Position numbers and translations under genes: made by a program. Shown here one piece after another: positions 1-10,870 of a stretch of DNA of 64,000 nucleotides. The stretch lies in the NCBI RefSeq assembly GCF_000613805.1, contig NZ_BAJR01000009.1, positions 1 to 64,000 on the forward strand, read 5' to 3'. Each line of letters begins with the position of its first letter. Within the stretch, counting starts at the first letter, position 1. The notes beneath the pieces were generated by a model. It saw nothing but the letters and a program-made list of their open reading frames with translations, was not told where the DNA came from and did no database searches. Origin of the DNA: Phocaeicola paurosaccharolyticus JCM 15092. GTDB taxonomy: Bacteria; Bacteroidota; Bacteroidia; Bacteroidales; Bacteroidaceae.

Positions 1-221
1 TTATCAATAGTATCATGTCCTTGTACCACATTGGCAAATTTGCCATTTTTATCAGGAGCCATTATTGCTAAGAGGGCACCACCATAGTTAGTACAAGCTA
101 ACTCCATTTTATTTTTGTTTCTAAGAACAAAAAGATCAGTATATTTTCCGTTAATTTCTTTCTGAAAATCGGCTCTTTTCAAGCCGCATAAATTCTCATC
201 TGGGTTTGATGTGTTTATCAT
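1..221 (-). CDS. galM: Aldose 1-epimerase (galactose mutarotase), N-terminal part, cut by window edge
   Basis: Minus-strand frame open from an ATG at 219-221 to the window edge, about 73 residues. The stretch LFVLRNKNKMELACTNYGG followed by a LAIMAPDKNGKFANVVQG segment is the usual start of the galactose mutarotase fold, which interconverts alpha- and beta-aldoses in the cytoplasm or periplasm. There is no signal peptide in the visible part. The catalytic His and Glu residues lie beyond the edge, so activity cannot be judged. Confidence 0.75.
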   Translation of the reverse strand, partial: MINTSNPDENLCGLKRADFQKEINGKYTDLFVLRNKNKMELACTNYGGALLAIMAPDKNGKFANVVQGHDTID

Positions 222-316
222 GATATTGAAAATCTTTTTATTTGGGTTTTTATTAATATGCAAATAAAAAGATTTTCTTCGGTAATAACAAACAAAAGAT
301 TAAAAAGAAAGAGCCC

Positions 317-1602
317 CTAGTCGTGAATTTTTAATAAATCTGCAACGATAAAACTACTTCCTCCAATGTATATCATATCCGTCTCTTTTGCTGCTTCTTT
401 TGCTGCATTAAGTGCCGTGTGGACATCACTGTAGCTGTTTCCATGTAGCCCTGCCTGTTCAGCCAACTTTTTTATTTCAGTCTCGTGTAGTGCTCTTTTG
501 ACACTCGCTTTTGTGAAATAGTATTTAGCATCTTTTGGCAAAATGTTAAGTACCCCTCTTATATCCTTATCGTTTACCATACCGATAACGATATGTAAGT
601 TATCGTATTTTTCGTGCTTAAGCTGTTCAACTATATACGATATTCCACCAATGTTATGTCCTGTGTCGCATATAATTTTTGGATTGTCACCTATTTTCTG
701 CCATCTTCCCATAAGACCGGTCAGTTCGCAAACGTTAGCAAATCCGAATTTTATATCTTCTTCAGACAATTTGTAATCTTTCTTCTGCAGAACTGCAATG
801 GCAGATAGTATGGTGTTTGTGTTCTTTAATTGACACAATCCCCCTAGTTCTCCGATAACTGTGCCCAACTCTTTTGTCTGATAAACTCTTTTTCCACTGT
901 TATCTATATCTGCCGAGATAACCCTTTTTTCTTCCTCTGCAAATATGATTGGTGACTTTACTAAGTTTGCATGAGTGATGAAGACCTCTTTTGTCTCGGA
1001 AGTAGTTTCTCCAATGACAACAGGAATACCCTCTTTCATGATTCCTGCCTTTTCATAGGCTATTTTTGCGAGAGTATCACCAAGAAACTGTATATGGTCA
1101 AAACTTATATTTGTTATTACAGATAGATCGGGAGTGATGATGTTTGTGCAGTCTAATCGCCCTCCGAGTCCAACTTCAATTACAGCTACATCAACTCTTT
1201 TTTGTTTGAAATAGTTGAATGCCATAGCGGTTGTAAGTTCGAAAAAAGAGGGATGCATTGGTTCAAATGTATCTCTGTATCTTTCTACGAAATCGACCAC
1301 ATACTCTTTTGATATGGGTTTGCCATCTACCTTATTCTTTCGCGGAAGTCTACAAGGTGTGGTGATGTAAAGAGGCCTGTCTTATATCCAGCCTTCTGAA
1401 GTATTGCTGCAATGGTATGTGAACAAGAACCTTTGCCGTTAGTGCCGGCAACATGTATTGTCTTGAAACTACGATGAGGATGTCCAAAAAAAGTATCAAG
1501 TTTATTGGTGGTGTAAAGTCCCTCCTTATAAGCTTCTTTCCCTATATTTTGGAAAAGTGGTGCACTGGTAAACAGATAATCTAATGTCTCTTCGTAGTTC
1601 AT
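317..1602 (-). CDS. folC: Folylpolyglutamate synthase / dihydrofolate synthase, split by a single-base frameshift
   Basis: This Mur-ligase-family enzyme adds glutamate to (dihydro)folate using ATP. The first 91 residues start at the ATG at 1600-1602 ([11 protein letters not shown]) and contain the P-loop GTNGKGS and the [12 protein letters not shown] motif, then hit TAG at 1327-1329. The other frame continues at once with VDGKPIS and runs to 317 with the family motifs [14 protein letters not shown] and SFDHIQFLG. Adding one G to the GG (CC on plus) at 1330-1331 restores one protein of about 428 aa, the normal family length. I therefore treat it as one gene with a probable sequencing error. 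A real frameshift would be surprising in a gene that is normally essential. It lies downstream of grpE-dnaJ on the same strand. Confidence 0.85.
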
Positions 1603-1724
1603 AATTGTAAAAATTATATTATCTAAATAGATTGTCATTTTGATCGTTATCACAAACCATATTTAGGAAAATGAAAACGTTCAAAATGACAACAATTATC
1701 TATAGTATGTAAAGTTACAGAAAG

Positions 1725-2903
1725 TTAATCAAAGAAATTTCTGAATTTCTTGAATATCTTCTCTTTAACGCTCGAATTTGGTTTGAAGTTATCAGAAGCA
1801 TCAAGTGTCTCCATAATGTTCTTCTCCTCCTTTGTCAGTTTCTCAGGAATATAGACACTAACATTGACAAGAAGGTCACCTGTACCAGAGCTCTGTCCGT
1901 AGCTGTTAACATTAGGAAGTCCTTTGCCTCTTAATCGAAGAACTTTACCAGGCTGAGTTCCAGGTTCGATCTTGAACTTAACCTTACCGTCGATAGTAGG
2001 TATCTCAACTTCACCACCTAAGGCAGCTGTAGGAACGTTAAGCAGCAGGTTGTATATTACATCATTCTCATCGCGTATCAATTCAGGATGCTGTTCTTCT
2101 TCAATAACAACGAGCAAGTCACCAGGAATGCCATTATGTTTTCCCGCATTACCTTTCCCGTTAACGGACATTTGCATTCCTTCTGCTACTCCCGCTGGTA
2201 TTTTTACCTCTACAACCTCTTCTCCATAAACTATACCTTCACCTGAGCAGACTTTACATTTGTTCTTAATAATCTTTCCCTCACCATGACATTGTGGACA
2301 TACAGACTGCGACTGTACCATACCGAAAATGCTCTGCTGAGTTCTTGTAATGCTACCGGTACCATGACAAGTAGGACATGTCTCACTGCCATCATTACCC
2401 TCTGCACCTGTTCCATGACAATGGTTACACTGAACATATTTTTTTAACTTAAACTTCTTTTCTACGCCGGTAGAAACCTCTTTAAGATTAAGTTTTACTT
2501 TCACTCTAAGATCTGAGCCTCTGAATTTACGTTTCTGTGACGCGCTGTTACCGCCAAATCCAAATCCTCCAAAACCTCCGCTATGACCTCCGAATATATC
2601 ACCGAACATAGAGAAAATATCGTCCATAGACATTCCCTGTCCGAATCCTCCGCCTCCATAGTTTCCGCTTGCAGCTCCTCCCATTCCTGCATGCCCGAAT
2701 TGATCGTATCTAGCACGTTTATCCTGGTTACTTAATACATCATAAGCTTCAGCAGCCTCTTTAAACTTCTCTTCAGCTTCTTTATCTCCAGGGTTCTTAT
2801 CAGGATGATATTGGATAGCTTTCTTTCTATATGCTTTTTTTATTTGATCGACAGTAGCTGTTTTCTCAACGCCCAGTACTTCGTAATAGTCTCTTTTTGC
2901 CAT
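1725..2903 (-). CDS. dnaJ: Chaperone protein DnaJ (Hsp40)
   Basis: Co-chaperone that delivers unfolded clients to DnaK and stimulates its ATPase. At 392 aa it has the full type-I layout: J domain at about residues 4-67 with HPD at 33-35, a Gly/Phe-rich linker at about 70-130, four CxxCxGxG zinc repeats ([32 protein letters not shown]) at about 160-230, and the C-terminal client-binding domains. It starts 15 nt after the grpE stop and is almost certainly cotranscribed with it; dnaK is not in the window. Confidence 0.97.
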   Translation of the reverse strand: MAKRDYYEVLGVEKTATVDQIKKAYRKKAIQYHPDKNPGDKEAEEKFKEAAEAYDVLSNQDKRARYDQFGHAGMGGAASGNYGGGGFGQGMSMDDIFSMFGDIFGGHSGGFGGFGFGGNSASQKRKFRGSDLRVKVKLNLKEVSTGVEKKFKLKKYVQCNHCHGTGAEGNDGSETCPTCHGTGSITRTQQSIFGMVQSQSVCPQCHGEGKIIKNKCKVCSGEGIVYGEEVVEVKIPAGVAEGMQMSVNGKGNAGKHNGIPGDLLVVIEEEQHPELIRDENDVIYNLLLNVPTAALGGEVEIPTIDGKVKFKIEPGTQPGKVLRLRGKGLPNVNSYGQSSGTGDLLVNVSVYIPEKLTKEEKNIMETLDASDNFKPNSSVKEKIFKKFRNFFD

Positions 2904-2918
2904 GCTTCTTATAGAATA

Positions 2919-3524
2919 TTATTGTGCCACTACAACCTTAGAGTGACGAATTACCTTATCATTAAGTTTATAACCTGTCTGAACACAGTCTAGTATCTTT
3001 CCTTTATTATCTTCTTCAGGAGCAGGCACCATAGCTATTGCTTCGTGGTAGTCTGTATCGAAAGGCTGACCTTCAGTATCTATCTTTTCAAGACCCAGTT
3101 GCTTAAGAGTCTTAAGGAATTTATCAAATATTAATTCTATTCCTTCAAAAAGAGGTTTAGCCTCTTCTGATGGTGCGAGATTTTTAAGAGCACGTTCAAA
3201 GTCATCCAGAACAGGAAGGATAGCTGTAATAGTTTTTTCAGAGCCATTCTTAATGATCTCTGCTTTCTCCTTAATAGTTCTTTTTCTGAAATTATCGAAT
3301 TCGGCAGAGAGACGAAGATATTTATCCATCTGATCTTCCAACTCTTTCTTAGAATCTTCCAACTCCTTGCTAAGTTTCTCCTCAGGAGTAAGCTCTCTAT
3401 CATTATTCTCATCTGATACATGCTCTTTTGCTGAGTTATCACTTGCAGAATTAGCGTTATCTACAGTATCTGCACTCTCTTTGATTTTTTCGTCATCAAT
3501 TGTACTATTCTCTTTAGAGCTCAT
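2919..3524 (-). CDS. grpE: Nucleotide exchange factor GrpE
   Basis: Releases ADP from DnaK in the DnaK-DnaJ-GrpE cycle. The protein has 201 aa: an acidic, low-complexity N-terminus (about 1-45), a long coiled-coil helix (about 50-100) with the family stretch YLRLSAEFDNFRKRT, and a C-terminal beta domain with GQPFDTDYHEAIAMVP. It is the first gene of a grpE-dnaJ operon; a TACTTTTG promoter box lies about 105 nt upstream. Confidence 0.97.
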   Translation of the reverse strand: MSSKENSTIDDEKIKESADTVDNANSASDNSAKEHVSDENNDRELTPEEKLSKELEDSKKELEDQMDKYLRLSAEFDNFRKRTIKEKAEIIKNGSEKTITAILPVLDDFERALKNLAPSEEAKPLFEGIELIFDKFLKTLKQLGLEKIDTEGQPFDTDYHEAIAMVPAPEEDNKGKILDCVQTGYKLNDKVIRHSKVVVAQ

Positions 3525-3629
3525 ATTATTCTTATAGTTTTTTATTGTTAATGATTAGTCACCTTTTTTGGTGTTAATAAACAGCTAGCAAAATTCATGC
3601 CGAGTTGTTTAGGTGGACTAAAGATTTTG

Positions 3630-3637
3630 CAAAAGTA
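3630..3637 (-). promoter_or_regulatory. Putative promoter -7 box for grpE-dnaJ
   Basis: On the minus strand the sequence reads TACTTTTG, an exact match to the Bacteroidota -7 consensus TAnnTTTG. It faces grpE and lies back to back with the ABC-F promoter. The -33 element is not clear. Confidence 0.5.
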
Positions 3638-3680
3638 GGCAAAATATGTCACACTGGCATATTTTATGAATTAAAATAGC

Positions 3681-3688
3681 TACCTTTG
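3681..3688 (+). promoter_or_regulatory. Putative promoter -7 box for the ABC-F gene
   Basis: TACCTTTG followed by CA, an exact TAnnTTTG match, 33 nt before the ATG of the ABC-F gene and divergent from the grpE promoter. Confidence 0.6.
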
Positions 3689-3721
3689 CAGCCTGAAAAA
3701 ATAATTAATTAGATATTTTAA

Positions 3722-5338
<1,617 letters not shown>

Positions 5339-5364
5339 GAGTATAATAAGACAACATAAATATT

Positions 5365-5404
5365 AATGGAGATTGATAAATTTATCAATCTCCATTTTTT
5401 ATTT
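5365..5404 (+). terminator. Rho-independent terminator after the ABC-F gene
   Basis: A perfect 16-bp palindrome (arms 5365-5380 and 5381-5396) is followed by a T run. It also lies just past the convergent acetyltransferase gene and may end both. Confidence 0.85.
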
Positions 5405-5475
5405 CCCTATTTGTTGAATAGTTAAAATCAAGTAAAAATAAACTTTGTGACAAGTCTTGATTGTATTTTATCGTT

Positions 5476-6102
5476 TTACTCTGATATCACACCATTCATA
5501 ATGTTCTGTAAGTTGTCTTTAACCTTGTCTGACGGCCAATTCCACCATTTTATCTCAAGCAACTTTTTAATTGTTTCATCATCAAAACGTTTGCGTATGA
5601 CTTTTGCCGGTGAGCCACCTACTATTGTATAAGGAGGAACATCCTTTGTCACAAGAGCACGTGTTCCTATTATTGCGCCATCACCTATGGTTACTCCCTG
5701 CATTATAACTGCCTCGTAACCAATCCATACGTCATTCCCGATGATTATATCTCCATGATTGTCCCAAGCCTGGCCGCATTTCCATTCATCAAGTCCCCAT
5801 TCGTCGGGGAATATTGGGAAGGGATATGTTGATATGGATTTCATAGTATGATTTCCACCTGTAAACATGAACTTGGCTCCACAAGCTATAGAGCAATATT
5901 TTCCTATAACCAAACGTTCATTATTGCAAAGAGGATAGTGATAAAGCACATTGTTCTTTTCAAAATCTCTTGGATCATTCACAAAATCATTATAGAAAGT
6001 GAAATCGCCAACAATTATACTTGGGTCAGTGATAACTGATTTAAGATATACACTTTCGGTGTTGTTTTTTCCTTTTCTTGGATATATCTGTTCTGGGTTC
6101 AT
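5476..6102 (-). CDS. Xenobiotic/streptogramin-type (Vat/CatB-like) O-acetyltransferase
   Basis: Left-handed beta-helix (hexapeptide repeat) acetyltransferase of 208 aa, the usual length of the XAT class that moves acetyl from acetyl-CoA to hydroxylated compounds such as virginiamycin A or chloramphenicol. Key features are the loop GGNHTMKSISTYPF with the catalytic His of the family, the repeats IGNDVWIGYEAVIMQGVTIG, and the closing motif PPYTIVGGSPAKVIRKRF. Sequence alone does not show that it confers resistance; many chromosomal members have unknown acceptors. It lies 6 nt downstream of the small membrane protein gene and is probably cotranscribed with it. Confidence 0.85.
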   Translation of the reverse strand: MNPEQIYPRKGKNNTESVYLKSVITDPSIIVGDFTFYNDFVNDPRDFEKNNVLYHYPLCNNERLVIGKYCSIACGAKFMFTGGNHTMKSISTYPFPIFPDEWGLDEWKCGQAWDNHGDIIIGNDVWIGYEAVIMQGVTIGDGAIIGTRALVTKDVPPYTIVGGSPAKVIRKRFDDETIKKLLEIKWWNWPSDKVKDNLQNIMNGVISE

Positions 6103-6108
6103 TGTATA

Positions 6109-6539
6109 TTATTTTTTATTCATTTTTTGGATTCCACCAATAAGATAGAGAAATCCGATTATTTCTGCTATTATAGCAGAGGTTATGTTAGCCATAGTAA
6201 AAAGCCCGCTTTTTATCATGGAAAAAGAGCCTACTGTCCCTCGCAAGAGAAAAATGGAAGCAATAGTGAATATGGCTAGCCATAGAAGAGGTAGTTTCCT
6301 TATCACACCGTCGGCTGATAAGGCATATAGGCGCATAAAGCAAAGCATACTGCTATAATTATTGTAATAATATAGGGTATGTATTCCCCATAAGATAAAG
6401 AAATCTGATTCATAAGGTTGTCTATCCCATATAATTTGAAGGCTTCATCCAGCCAGGGAATACAGATAATATGACCAACAGCCAAGAGTATGTTCAACAC
6501 TGCTGCTACCTTGAGTAAAGGTATTTTTTCAAATCTCAT
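6109..6539 (-). CDS. Small four-helix membrane protein of unknown function, split by a single-base frameshift
   Basis: Two overlapping frames give one reasonable protein. The first frame (from ATG 6539) covers two hydrophobic helices and ends ALCAYMPYQPTV. The second continues ALSADGVIRKLPLLWLAIF through two more helices to NKK. Adding one G after the ATG at 6324-6326 (ATG-CC to ATG-GCC) joins them into about 143 aa. The pattern matches the other single-base losses in the window, so the gene is probably intact in the organism. I recognise no family with certainty. It sits between cdd and the acetyltransferase on the same strand. Confidence 0.6.
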
Positions 6540-6566
6540 TATATATAGTATTAGTGTTTAATATTG

Positions 6567-6607
6567 TATCTCTTCATTTTCTATTATGGTTAGAATATGA
6601 AGAGATA
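6567..6607. terminator. Hairpin between cdd and the membrane-protein gene
   Basis: An 11-bp inverted repeat (TATCTCTTCAT at 6567-6577 and its complement at 6597-6607) sits in the 81-nt gap. There is no long T run in either direction, so it could be a weak terminator or an mRNA-stability hairpin. Confidence 0.35.
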
Positions 6608-6620
6608 AACAGCTAAAATA

Positions 6621-7100
6621 TTATTTCAGGAATGATTCATCAAAAGAGAGAGGCAGAAGATCTTTTACACTTTTTACAATATATATATCATCATTACTGT
6701 AAAGAATAACTCTCATAGCTTTTCCAAATCTCTTTTCAGTCTCGAGTAATACCTGACGGCAAGCTCCACAAGGAGGTATCGGAGAGTCAAGGAATCCATC
6801 TTCATTCCTAGCAGCAATAGCCAGCGTTACTACAGGTTGCTCAGGATACTGTGCGTTAGCATAGAATATAGTGGTACGTTCAGCACAAATACCTGAAGGG
6901 TATGCTGCATTTTCCTGATTGTTACCTTTAATTATTATACCATTCTTTAGAAGTGCTGCAGCACCAACAGAGAATTTTGAATAGGGAGCGTAACTATTTT
7001 TTGTTGCTTCGCAAGCTTCATCAACTAGCTTCTTATCATCCTGCTGCAGTTCTGCGTATTTACATGACTCTATATCGATTTCTAATTTTATCTTTTTCAT
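6621..7100 (-). CDS. cdd: Cytidine deaminase
   Basis: Zinc enzyme of pyrimidine salvage that converts cytidine and deoxycytidine to uridine and deoxyuridine. At 159 aa it is the size of the short tetrameric class. It shows APYSKFSVGAAALL near residue 40, the catalytic CAERTT motif (zinc Cys plus proton-shuttling Glu) and the second zinc motif PCGACRQVL. It starts with MKKIKLEIDIE at 7098-7100. The 225-nt region upstream is a divergent promoter region shared with the GH3 gene. Confidence 0.93.
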   Translation of the reverse strand: MKKIKLEIDIESCKYAELQQDDKKLVDEACEATKNSYAPYSKFSVGAAALLKNGIIIKGNNQENAAYPSGICAERTTIFYANAQYPEQPVVTLAIAARNEDGFLDSPIPPCGACRQVLLETEKRFGKAMRVILYSNDDIYIVKSVKDLLPLSFDESFLK

Positions 7101-7251
7101 AATAATTTACTTTATCAATTTAGCAAATTTAATATTTTTCTTATTATATAACAAAAATATGAGTATTACTGAAGTTTTATATTTCAATTATTCTTGTTAA
7201 GTTTGTTTCTCATTCTAAGTTTTAAAAGTATACATTTATGATAAAATCATA

Positions 7252-7283
7252 TTGAATTTAAAACTCTATATTTTTTATATTTG
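7252..7283 (+). promoter_or_regulatory. Putative promoter for the first GH3 gene
   Basis: TATATTTG at 7276-7283 fits TAnnTTTG, and a TTGA lies at 7252-7255, about the spacing expected for the Bacteroidota -33 TTG element. The GH3 ATG is 43 nt downstream. Confidence 0.55.
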
Positions 7284-7325
7284 CCAACAATCTATTAAAA
7301 CGTTAAAATAATATTACTAATTACC

Positions 7326-9659
7326 ATGAAAAAATTATTATTATCTACAATTATGTACACGGGCTCCATATTCTCTTTATGCGCACAACAAGCGCCACCA
7401 GCAATTCCATCAGATCCTGTTATAGAATCAAAAATAGAGAAACTTCTATCAAAAATGACTCTTGATGAGAAGATAGGTCAGATGTGTGAAATAACTGTAG
7501 ATGTTATCTCAGATTTTTCAGACCCAAAGAATCCAAAGATAAGTGATAAGCTTATCGACAAAGTCATTGGACAATATAAGGTAGGATCTATTCTTAATGT
7601 GCCATTCAGTAAGGCTCAGACAAAAGAGATGTGGGCTGATCTGATAACTCGTCTTCAGAAAAAATCGATGAAGACTATGGGTATTCCATGTATCTATGGT
7701 GTTGACCAGATTCATGGAACAACATACACAGTAGGTGGTACATTCTTTCCACAAGGAATTAATATGGGTGCTGCTCTTAATCGTGATTTGATGAAGAAAT
7801 CTTCTGAAATATCTGCTTATGAGACAAAAGCCGGATGCATACCTTGGACTTATGCTCCTGTAATGGACCTTGGACGTGATCCACGTTGGTCAAGAATGTG
7901 GGAGAGCTATGGCGAAGATACATATATTAATCAGGAGATGGCAGTAGCCTCTCTCAAAGGTTTCCAAGGAGAGAATCCAAACAATATCGGACCTAACAAT
8001 GTAGCTGCATGTATAAAGCACTTTATGGGTTATGGTGTTCCTGTAACAGGAAAAGATAGAACTCCATCTTCTATATCACGTTCAGATATGCGTGAAAAAT
8101 ATTTTGCTCCATTCCTAGCTTGTATAAAGGCAGGTGCTCTCTCATTGATGGTTAATTCGGGAGTGGATAATGGTCTTCCTTTCCATGCAAATAAAGAACT
8201 TCTTACTAAATGGGTAAAAGAAGATCTTAATTGGGATGGTATGATTGTTACAGACTGGGCTGATATAAATAACTTATGTGTAAGAGACCATATTGCTGAG
8301 ACAAAAAAAGAGGCAATAAAAATAGCTATCAATGCAGGTATTGATATGTCAATGGTACCTTATGAATTATCTTTCTGTGATGATCTGAAAGCATTGGTAC
8401 AGGAAGGTGAAGTTCCAATGTCAAGAATTGATGATGCTGTTGCACGTATTTTAAGACTAAAATTCCGTCTTGGACTTTTTGAAAATCCATATTGGAATAT
8501 AAAGAAGTATGATAAGTTCGCTTCTGCTGAATCGGCTGCTTTTGCTATTCAAGCTGCTGAAGAGTCAGAGGTTCTTCTAAAGAATCATGATAATATTTTG
8601 CCAATTAAGAAAGGAAAGAAAATTCTTCTTACTGGACCAAATGCTAATTCTATGCGCTGTCTTAACGGTGGTTGGTCGTATACATGGCAAGGTGATAAGG
8701 TAGATGAATTTGCTGGTGATTATAATACTATATATGAGGCATTATCTAACAAATATGGTAAAGATAACATTGTTTATGAAGCAGGTGTAACTTATAAGAG
8801 TGAGCCTAAGAGCTTGTGGTGGGAAGAGAATGTTCTAGATATTCAGAAAGCTGTTGATGCAGCTAAAAATGTTGACGTAATAGTTGCATGTATAGGAGAG
8901 AACTCATACTGTGAGACTCCTGGAAATCTAACAGACCTTACTCTCTCTGAAAATCAGATTAATCTTGTTAAAGCTTTGGCTAAAACTGGTAAACCTATTG
9001 TTCTTATTCTAAATGAAGGTCGTCCTAGACTAATAAATCAAATTGAACCTCTGGCTAAGGCAGTTGTAGATATACTTCTTCCTGGTAATTATGGAGCTGA
9101 TGCTTTAGCAAATCTTTTAGCTGGAGATGCAAACTTCAGCGCACGTCTGCCATTTACATATCCTAGACTAATTAATTCACTTGCTACTTATGATTATAAA
9201 CCATGTGAAAATATTGGACAGATGGATGGAAACTATAACTACGATGCTATTATGGATGTTCAGTGGCCATTTGGTTATGGATTGAGTTATAATACATATA
9301 AATATAGTAATCTTAAGGCTGACAAGAGTATTTTCAAAGCAGATGACGAAATCACCTTCACTGTAGATGTGACAAACAATGGTAAAGTAGAGGGTAAAGA
9401 GAGCGTACTTCTGTTTACTAGCGATTTGGTAGCAAGCAGCACTCCTGATAATAAACGTCTTCGTAACTTTGATAAGATATCTCTTAAACCTGGAGAGACA
9501 AAGAGTGTAAGTCTGAAACTGAAAGGTAGTGATCTTGCATTTGTTGGCTATGATGGTAAATGGATACTTGAAAAAGGTGATTTCCGTATAGCTTGCGGAG
9601 ACCAGAATATGAAAATAAAATGTTCTGAAACTAAAATATGGGAGACACCTAACAAATAA
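7326..9659 (+). CDS. Glycoside hydrolase family 3, periplasmic beta-glucosidase (BglX-like)
   Basis: Exported enzyme that removes glucose from the non-reducing end of beta-gluco-oligosaccharides. It has 777 aa: a signal peptide ([22 protein letters not shown]), the GH3 N-terminal TIM barrel with KHFMGYG, and the nucleophile motif IVTDWAD (Asp at about 310). The alpha/beta sandwich domain has [15 protein letters not shown], and a C-terminal fibronectin-III-like domain (about 660-777) carries [19 protein letters not shown]. It has its own promoter and terminator, so it is not in the SusC operon, but its placement suggests it works on the same glucans. The second GH3 gene lies downstream in the PUL. 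Confidence 0.92.
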   Translation: MKKLLLSTIMYTGSIFSLCAQQAPPAIPSDPVIESKIEKLLSKMTLDEKIGQMCEITVDVISDFSDPKNPKISDKLIDKVIGQYKVGSILNVPFSKAQTKEMWADLITRLQKKSMKTMGIPCIYGVDQIHGTTYTVGGTFFPQGINMGAALNRDLMKKSSEISAYETKAGCIPWTYAPVMDLGRDPRWSRMWESYGEDTYINQEMAVASLKGFQGENPNNIGPNNVAACIKHFMGYGVPVTGKDRTPSSISRSDMREKYFAPFLACIKAGALSLMVNSGVDNGLPFHANKELLTKWVKEDLNWDGMIVTDWADINNLCVRDHIAETKKEAIKIAINAGIDMSMVPYELSFCDDLKALVQEGEVPMSRIDDAVARILRLKFRLGLFENPYWNIKKYDKFASAESAAFAIQAAEESEVLLKNHDNILPIKKGKKILLTGPNANSMRCLNGGWSYTWQGDKVDEFAGDYNTIYEALSNKYGKDNIVYEAGVTYKSEPKSLWWEENVLDIQKAVDAAKNVDVIVACIGENSYCETPGNLTDLTLSENQINLVKALAKTGKPIVLILNEGRPRLINQIEPLAKAVVDILLPGNYGADALANLLAGDANFSARLPFTYPRLINSLATYDYKPCENIGQMDGNYNYDAIMDVQWPFGYGLSYNTYKYSNLKADKSIFKADDEITFTVDVTNNGKVEGKESVLLFTSDLVASSTPDNKRLRNFDKISLKPGETKSVSLKLKGSDLAFVGYDGKWILEKGDFRIACGDQNMKIKCSETKIWETPNK

Positions 9660-9709
9660 ACAGATATCTCTGTAACAGCGTAACTTGATAATTGAGTTCG
9701 CTATGATTT

Positions 9710-9798
9710 AATCACTCTTGCTACTTGATGATATATTATAAGTTGATTACAACTTTCTCTATATTTTTTCAATTGTAGCAAGAGTGATTATTTTTTTT
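9710..9798 (+). terminator. Long-loop terminator after GH3
   Basis: Perfect 15-bp arms AATCACTCTTGCTAC (9710-9724) and its complement (9775-9789) enclose a loop of about 50 nt and are followed by an A then a run of eight T. The loop is unusually long but the stem and T tract are convincing. Confidence 0.7.
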
Positions 9799-9870
9799 CA
9801 TTTTTTATAAATAATCCTGCAACTTTTATTCTATTACTTGCGTCTAACTAATATAATAAACATAAATAAT

Positions 9871-10194
9871 ATGATTGTAACAACAACACCCTCTATTGAA
9901 GGTAAAAGAATCGAGAGATATTATGGCATAGTTTCCGGTGAAACAATAATTGGTGCAAATATGTTTAGAGACCTGTTTGCTCGTATTCGTGACATTGTAG
10001 GTGGACGTTCTGCCGCTTACGAGGAAGTCTTACGTGAAGCAAAGGATACTGCAATACGTGAAATGGAACAGAAAGCAATGTCTTTAGGTGCTAATGCAGT
10101 TATTGGTGTGGATTTAGATTATGAAACAATAGGATCAAGCGGTAGTATGCTTATGGTAACAGCCTGCGGAACCGCAGTTAAGATAGAAGATTAA
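9871..10194 (+). CDS. YbjQ / UPF0145 family protein
   Basis: Protein of 107 aa if started at the ATG at 9871 ([11 protein letters not shown]), the conserved N-terminus of the family; the in-frame start 33 nt earlier gives an extension atypical for the family. It shows [12 protein letters not shown], a conserved [15 protein letters not shown] helix and [15 protein letters not shown]-type residues (here [15 protein letters not shown]). YbjQ proteins form pentameric rings; their role is unknown, with metal or heavy-atom binding proposed for some. It is monocistronic with a strong terminator behind it. Confidence 0.88.
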   Translation: MIVTTTPSIEGKRIERYYGIVSGETIIGANMFRDLFARIRDIVGGRSAAYEEVLREAKDTAIREMEQKAMSLGANAVIGVDLDYETIGSSGSMLMVTACGTAVKIED

Positions 10195-10227
10195 TCAGTT
10201 TAAGTTTAGTAAGTAGTAAATGTCGCT

Positions 10228-10268
10228 AAGGCTTCTTTGCAACAATATGTTGCAAGGAAGCCTTTTTT
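10228..10268 (+). terminator. Rho-independent terminator after the ybjQ-like gene
   Basis: Near-perfect stem of about 17 bp, AAGGCTTCTTTGCAACA at 10228-10244 pairing with 10248-10264 around an ATA loop, followed by a T tract. Confidence 0.85.
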
Positions 10269-10335
10269 ATATATAAGAGATTATGCTTGCAATTATAAAA
10301 ATGGCTCAGTTAATATAGCTGTGTCGCAAAATATG

Positions 10336-10435
10336 TCATGATCGGTTAATAAATCAATCATGATCGGTTTAGCAATGAATCATGATCGGTTGAGTGATGA
10401 ATCATGATCGGTTGAACAGTTTATCGTGATTCGTT
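10336..10435. repeat. Five tandem 22-bp repeats (iterons) upstream of the SusC operon
   Basis: The 12-mer TCATGATCGGTT starts at 10336, 10358, 10380 and 10402, exactly 22 bp apart. A degenerate fifth copy (TCGTGATTCGTT) starts at 10424. The rest of each unit is a less conserved A-rich spacer, often ATGAA. A 22-bp period puts every copy on nearly the same face of the helix, as for cooperative protein binding. There is no rep gene nearby, so a transcription-factor array is more likely than an origin. It lies 435-535 bp before the SusC start and is the main feature of the 600-bp gap 10268-10870. Confidence 0.8.
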
Positions 10436-10579
10436 TTCTGAATGATCAGAAAAGTTGATCCTCTTTTTACTTTGCATGAAAAAAGATAATATTATTATAA
10501 AGGGGAAATAGGAATTGTTTAATCGCCAAAGTTACTTAGTAAGCCATAAAAATGAATACATCTTTATAGATAAAATAGT

Positions 10580-10660
10580 ATGAAAAAGACATATTTATTA
10601 GTGTGTTTTATACAATTATTGTTGCTTATTTTTGTCTTTTTGATACTCTTTCATTATTAA
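10580..10660 (+). CDS. Possible 26-aa hydrophobic micropeptide
   Basis: An ATG-led frame of 26 codons begins MKKTYLLV and is then almost wholly hydrophobic, ending FHY, so it would be a single membrane helix. It lies between the 22-bp repeats and the SusC promoter. There is no clear ribosome-binding site and no comparison is available, so it may be chance in AT-rich DNA. Confidence 0.15.
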   Translation: MKKTYLLVCFIQLLLLIFVFLILFHY

Positions 10661-10798
10661 TATTATCTATATTACATCCACTTTTTATAACAAATCATAA
10701 CGTTATAATATGTTTATAATCAACGATATAATTAATATAAGGATTAATAATAATCCACTTACTTATTATATGTTTGATTTTATTCACATTTTCATTAA

Positions 10799-10806
10799 TA
10801 TATTTG
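10799..10806 (+). promoter_or_regulatory. Putative promoter -7 box for the SusC operon
   Basis: TATATTTG fits TAnnTTTG. A TTTGA at 10773-10777 could be the -33 element. The SusC ATG follows 64 nt later. The stretch 10436-10798 otherwise holds only AT-rich sequence with a TATAACGTTATA-type palindrome near 10695. Confidence 0.5.
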
Positions 10807-10870
10807 TTTTGCCTCAATAAAGAAGTGGCAAAAAAGTAAATATATAGTTAACCTATTAAACGAATGATTT

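Noticed and set aside
10336-10435. Iterons as a plasmid or conjugative-element origin
   Set aside because: No replication or mobilisation gene is near and the array lies just upstream of a PUL in a core-like region.
10336-10435. CRISPR array
   Set aside because: The repeats are 12 bp of a 22-bp unit with short similar spacers, and no cas gene is present.
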